Shown: positions 23,087 through 23,125 of the stretch, piece by piece
Layout of the letters: each line of letters opens with the position of its first letter
Numbering within the stretch: position 1 is the stretch's first letter
From: an uncultured Porphyromonadaceae bacterium
GTDB taxonomy: Bacteria > Bacteroidota > Bacteroidia > Bacteroidales > Muribaculaceae
DNA: 23,125 bases
Assembly (NCBI GenBank): GCA_905193995.1
Contig: CAJJQT010000003.1
Location: 1-23,125, forward strand
Direction of reading: 5' to 3'
The notes under the pieces: generated by a model
Told to the model about the DNA's origin: nothing
Seen by the model: the letters and a program-made list of their open reading frames with translations, nothing else
Databases searched by the model: none
Program-made: the position numbers and the translations under genes

Positions 23087-23125
23087 TTCGGAGCAGCGGG
23101 GATATAAAAGAGCCGCACCGGCTGT

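Noticed and set aside
1..23125. CRISPR arrays, transposases or insertion-sequence ends
   Set aside because: No regularly spaced repeats and no transposase or integrase coding sequence were found; the only mobile-element traces are the att-like repeat and its flanking signals.

Overview
The window looks like a chromosomal segment of a moderately GC-rich gut Bacteroidales, with Muribaculaceae (S24-7) as my best guess. The supporting signs are a SusC/SusD polysaccharide utilization locus (PUL), a hybrid two-component regulator, promoters of the Bacteroidetes type (TAnnTTTG about 19-20 bp after TTG/TTTG), a DUF4295-L33-L28 ribosomal cluster and a tmRNA with a GENNFALAA tag. The family assignment is inference; no marker gene for it is present.

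Left part (1-4328): an AT-richer accessory region. It holds the first codons of an exported protein, then an AbiE-type toxin-antitoxin operon. The antitoxin is intact and has a promoter plus palindromic operator. The toxin is broken by a one-base frameshift at its DxD catalytic motif. Next comes an intrinsic terminator and a near-copy of the tmRNA 3' end, then a lrgA-lrgB pair, then the complete tmRNA gene (ssrA) on the minus strand. The repeated tmRNA end flanks lrgAB and reads like the two ends of a small decayed element that once inserted into ssrA.

Central part (4418-22123): a fructan (levan/inulin-type) PUL arranged around a divergent promoter region. Minus strand: exported GH32 fructosidase, sugar MFS permease, fructokinase. 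Plus strand: a hybrid two-component system with a periplasmic sugar-binding sensor and AraC output, a TrmH/SpoU-type RNA methyltransferase, SusC, SusD, an Ig-like plus DUF4960-like lipoprotein, a second shorter DUF4960-like exported protein, and, behind its own terminator and promoter, a LamG-GH32 protein whose catalytic motifs are non-canonical. Proposed logic: SusCD and the lipoproteins bind and import fructan, GH32 releases fructose in the periplasm, the permease carries it across the inner membrane, fructokinase traps it, and the hybrid regulator senses periplasmic sugar and induces the locus. The layout parallels the Bacteroides thetaiotaomicron levan locus (BT1754-BT1765).

Right part (22254-23125): minus-strand housekeeping genes rpmB, rpmG and a DUF4295 gene, with a good promoter, a leader hairpin and a strong terminator.

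The points most worth a second look are the altered GH32 catalytic residues, the DUF4960-like pair, the tmRNA-derived att-like scar around lrgAB, and the frameshift exactly at the AbiEii active site.
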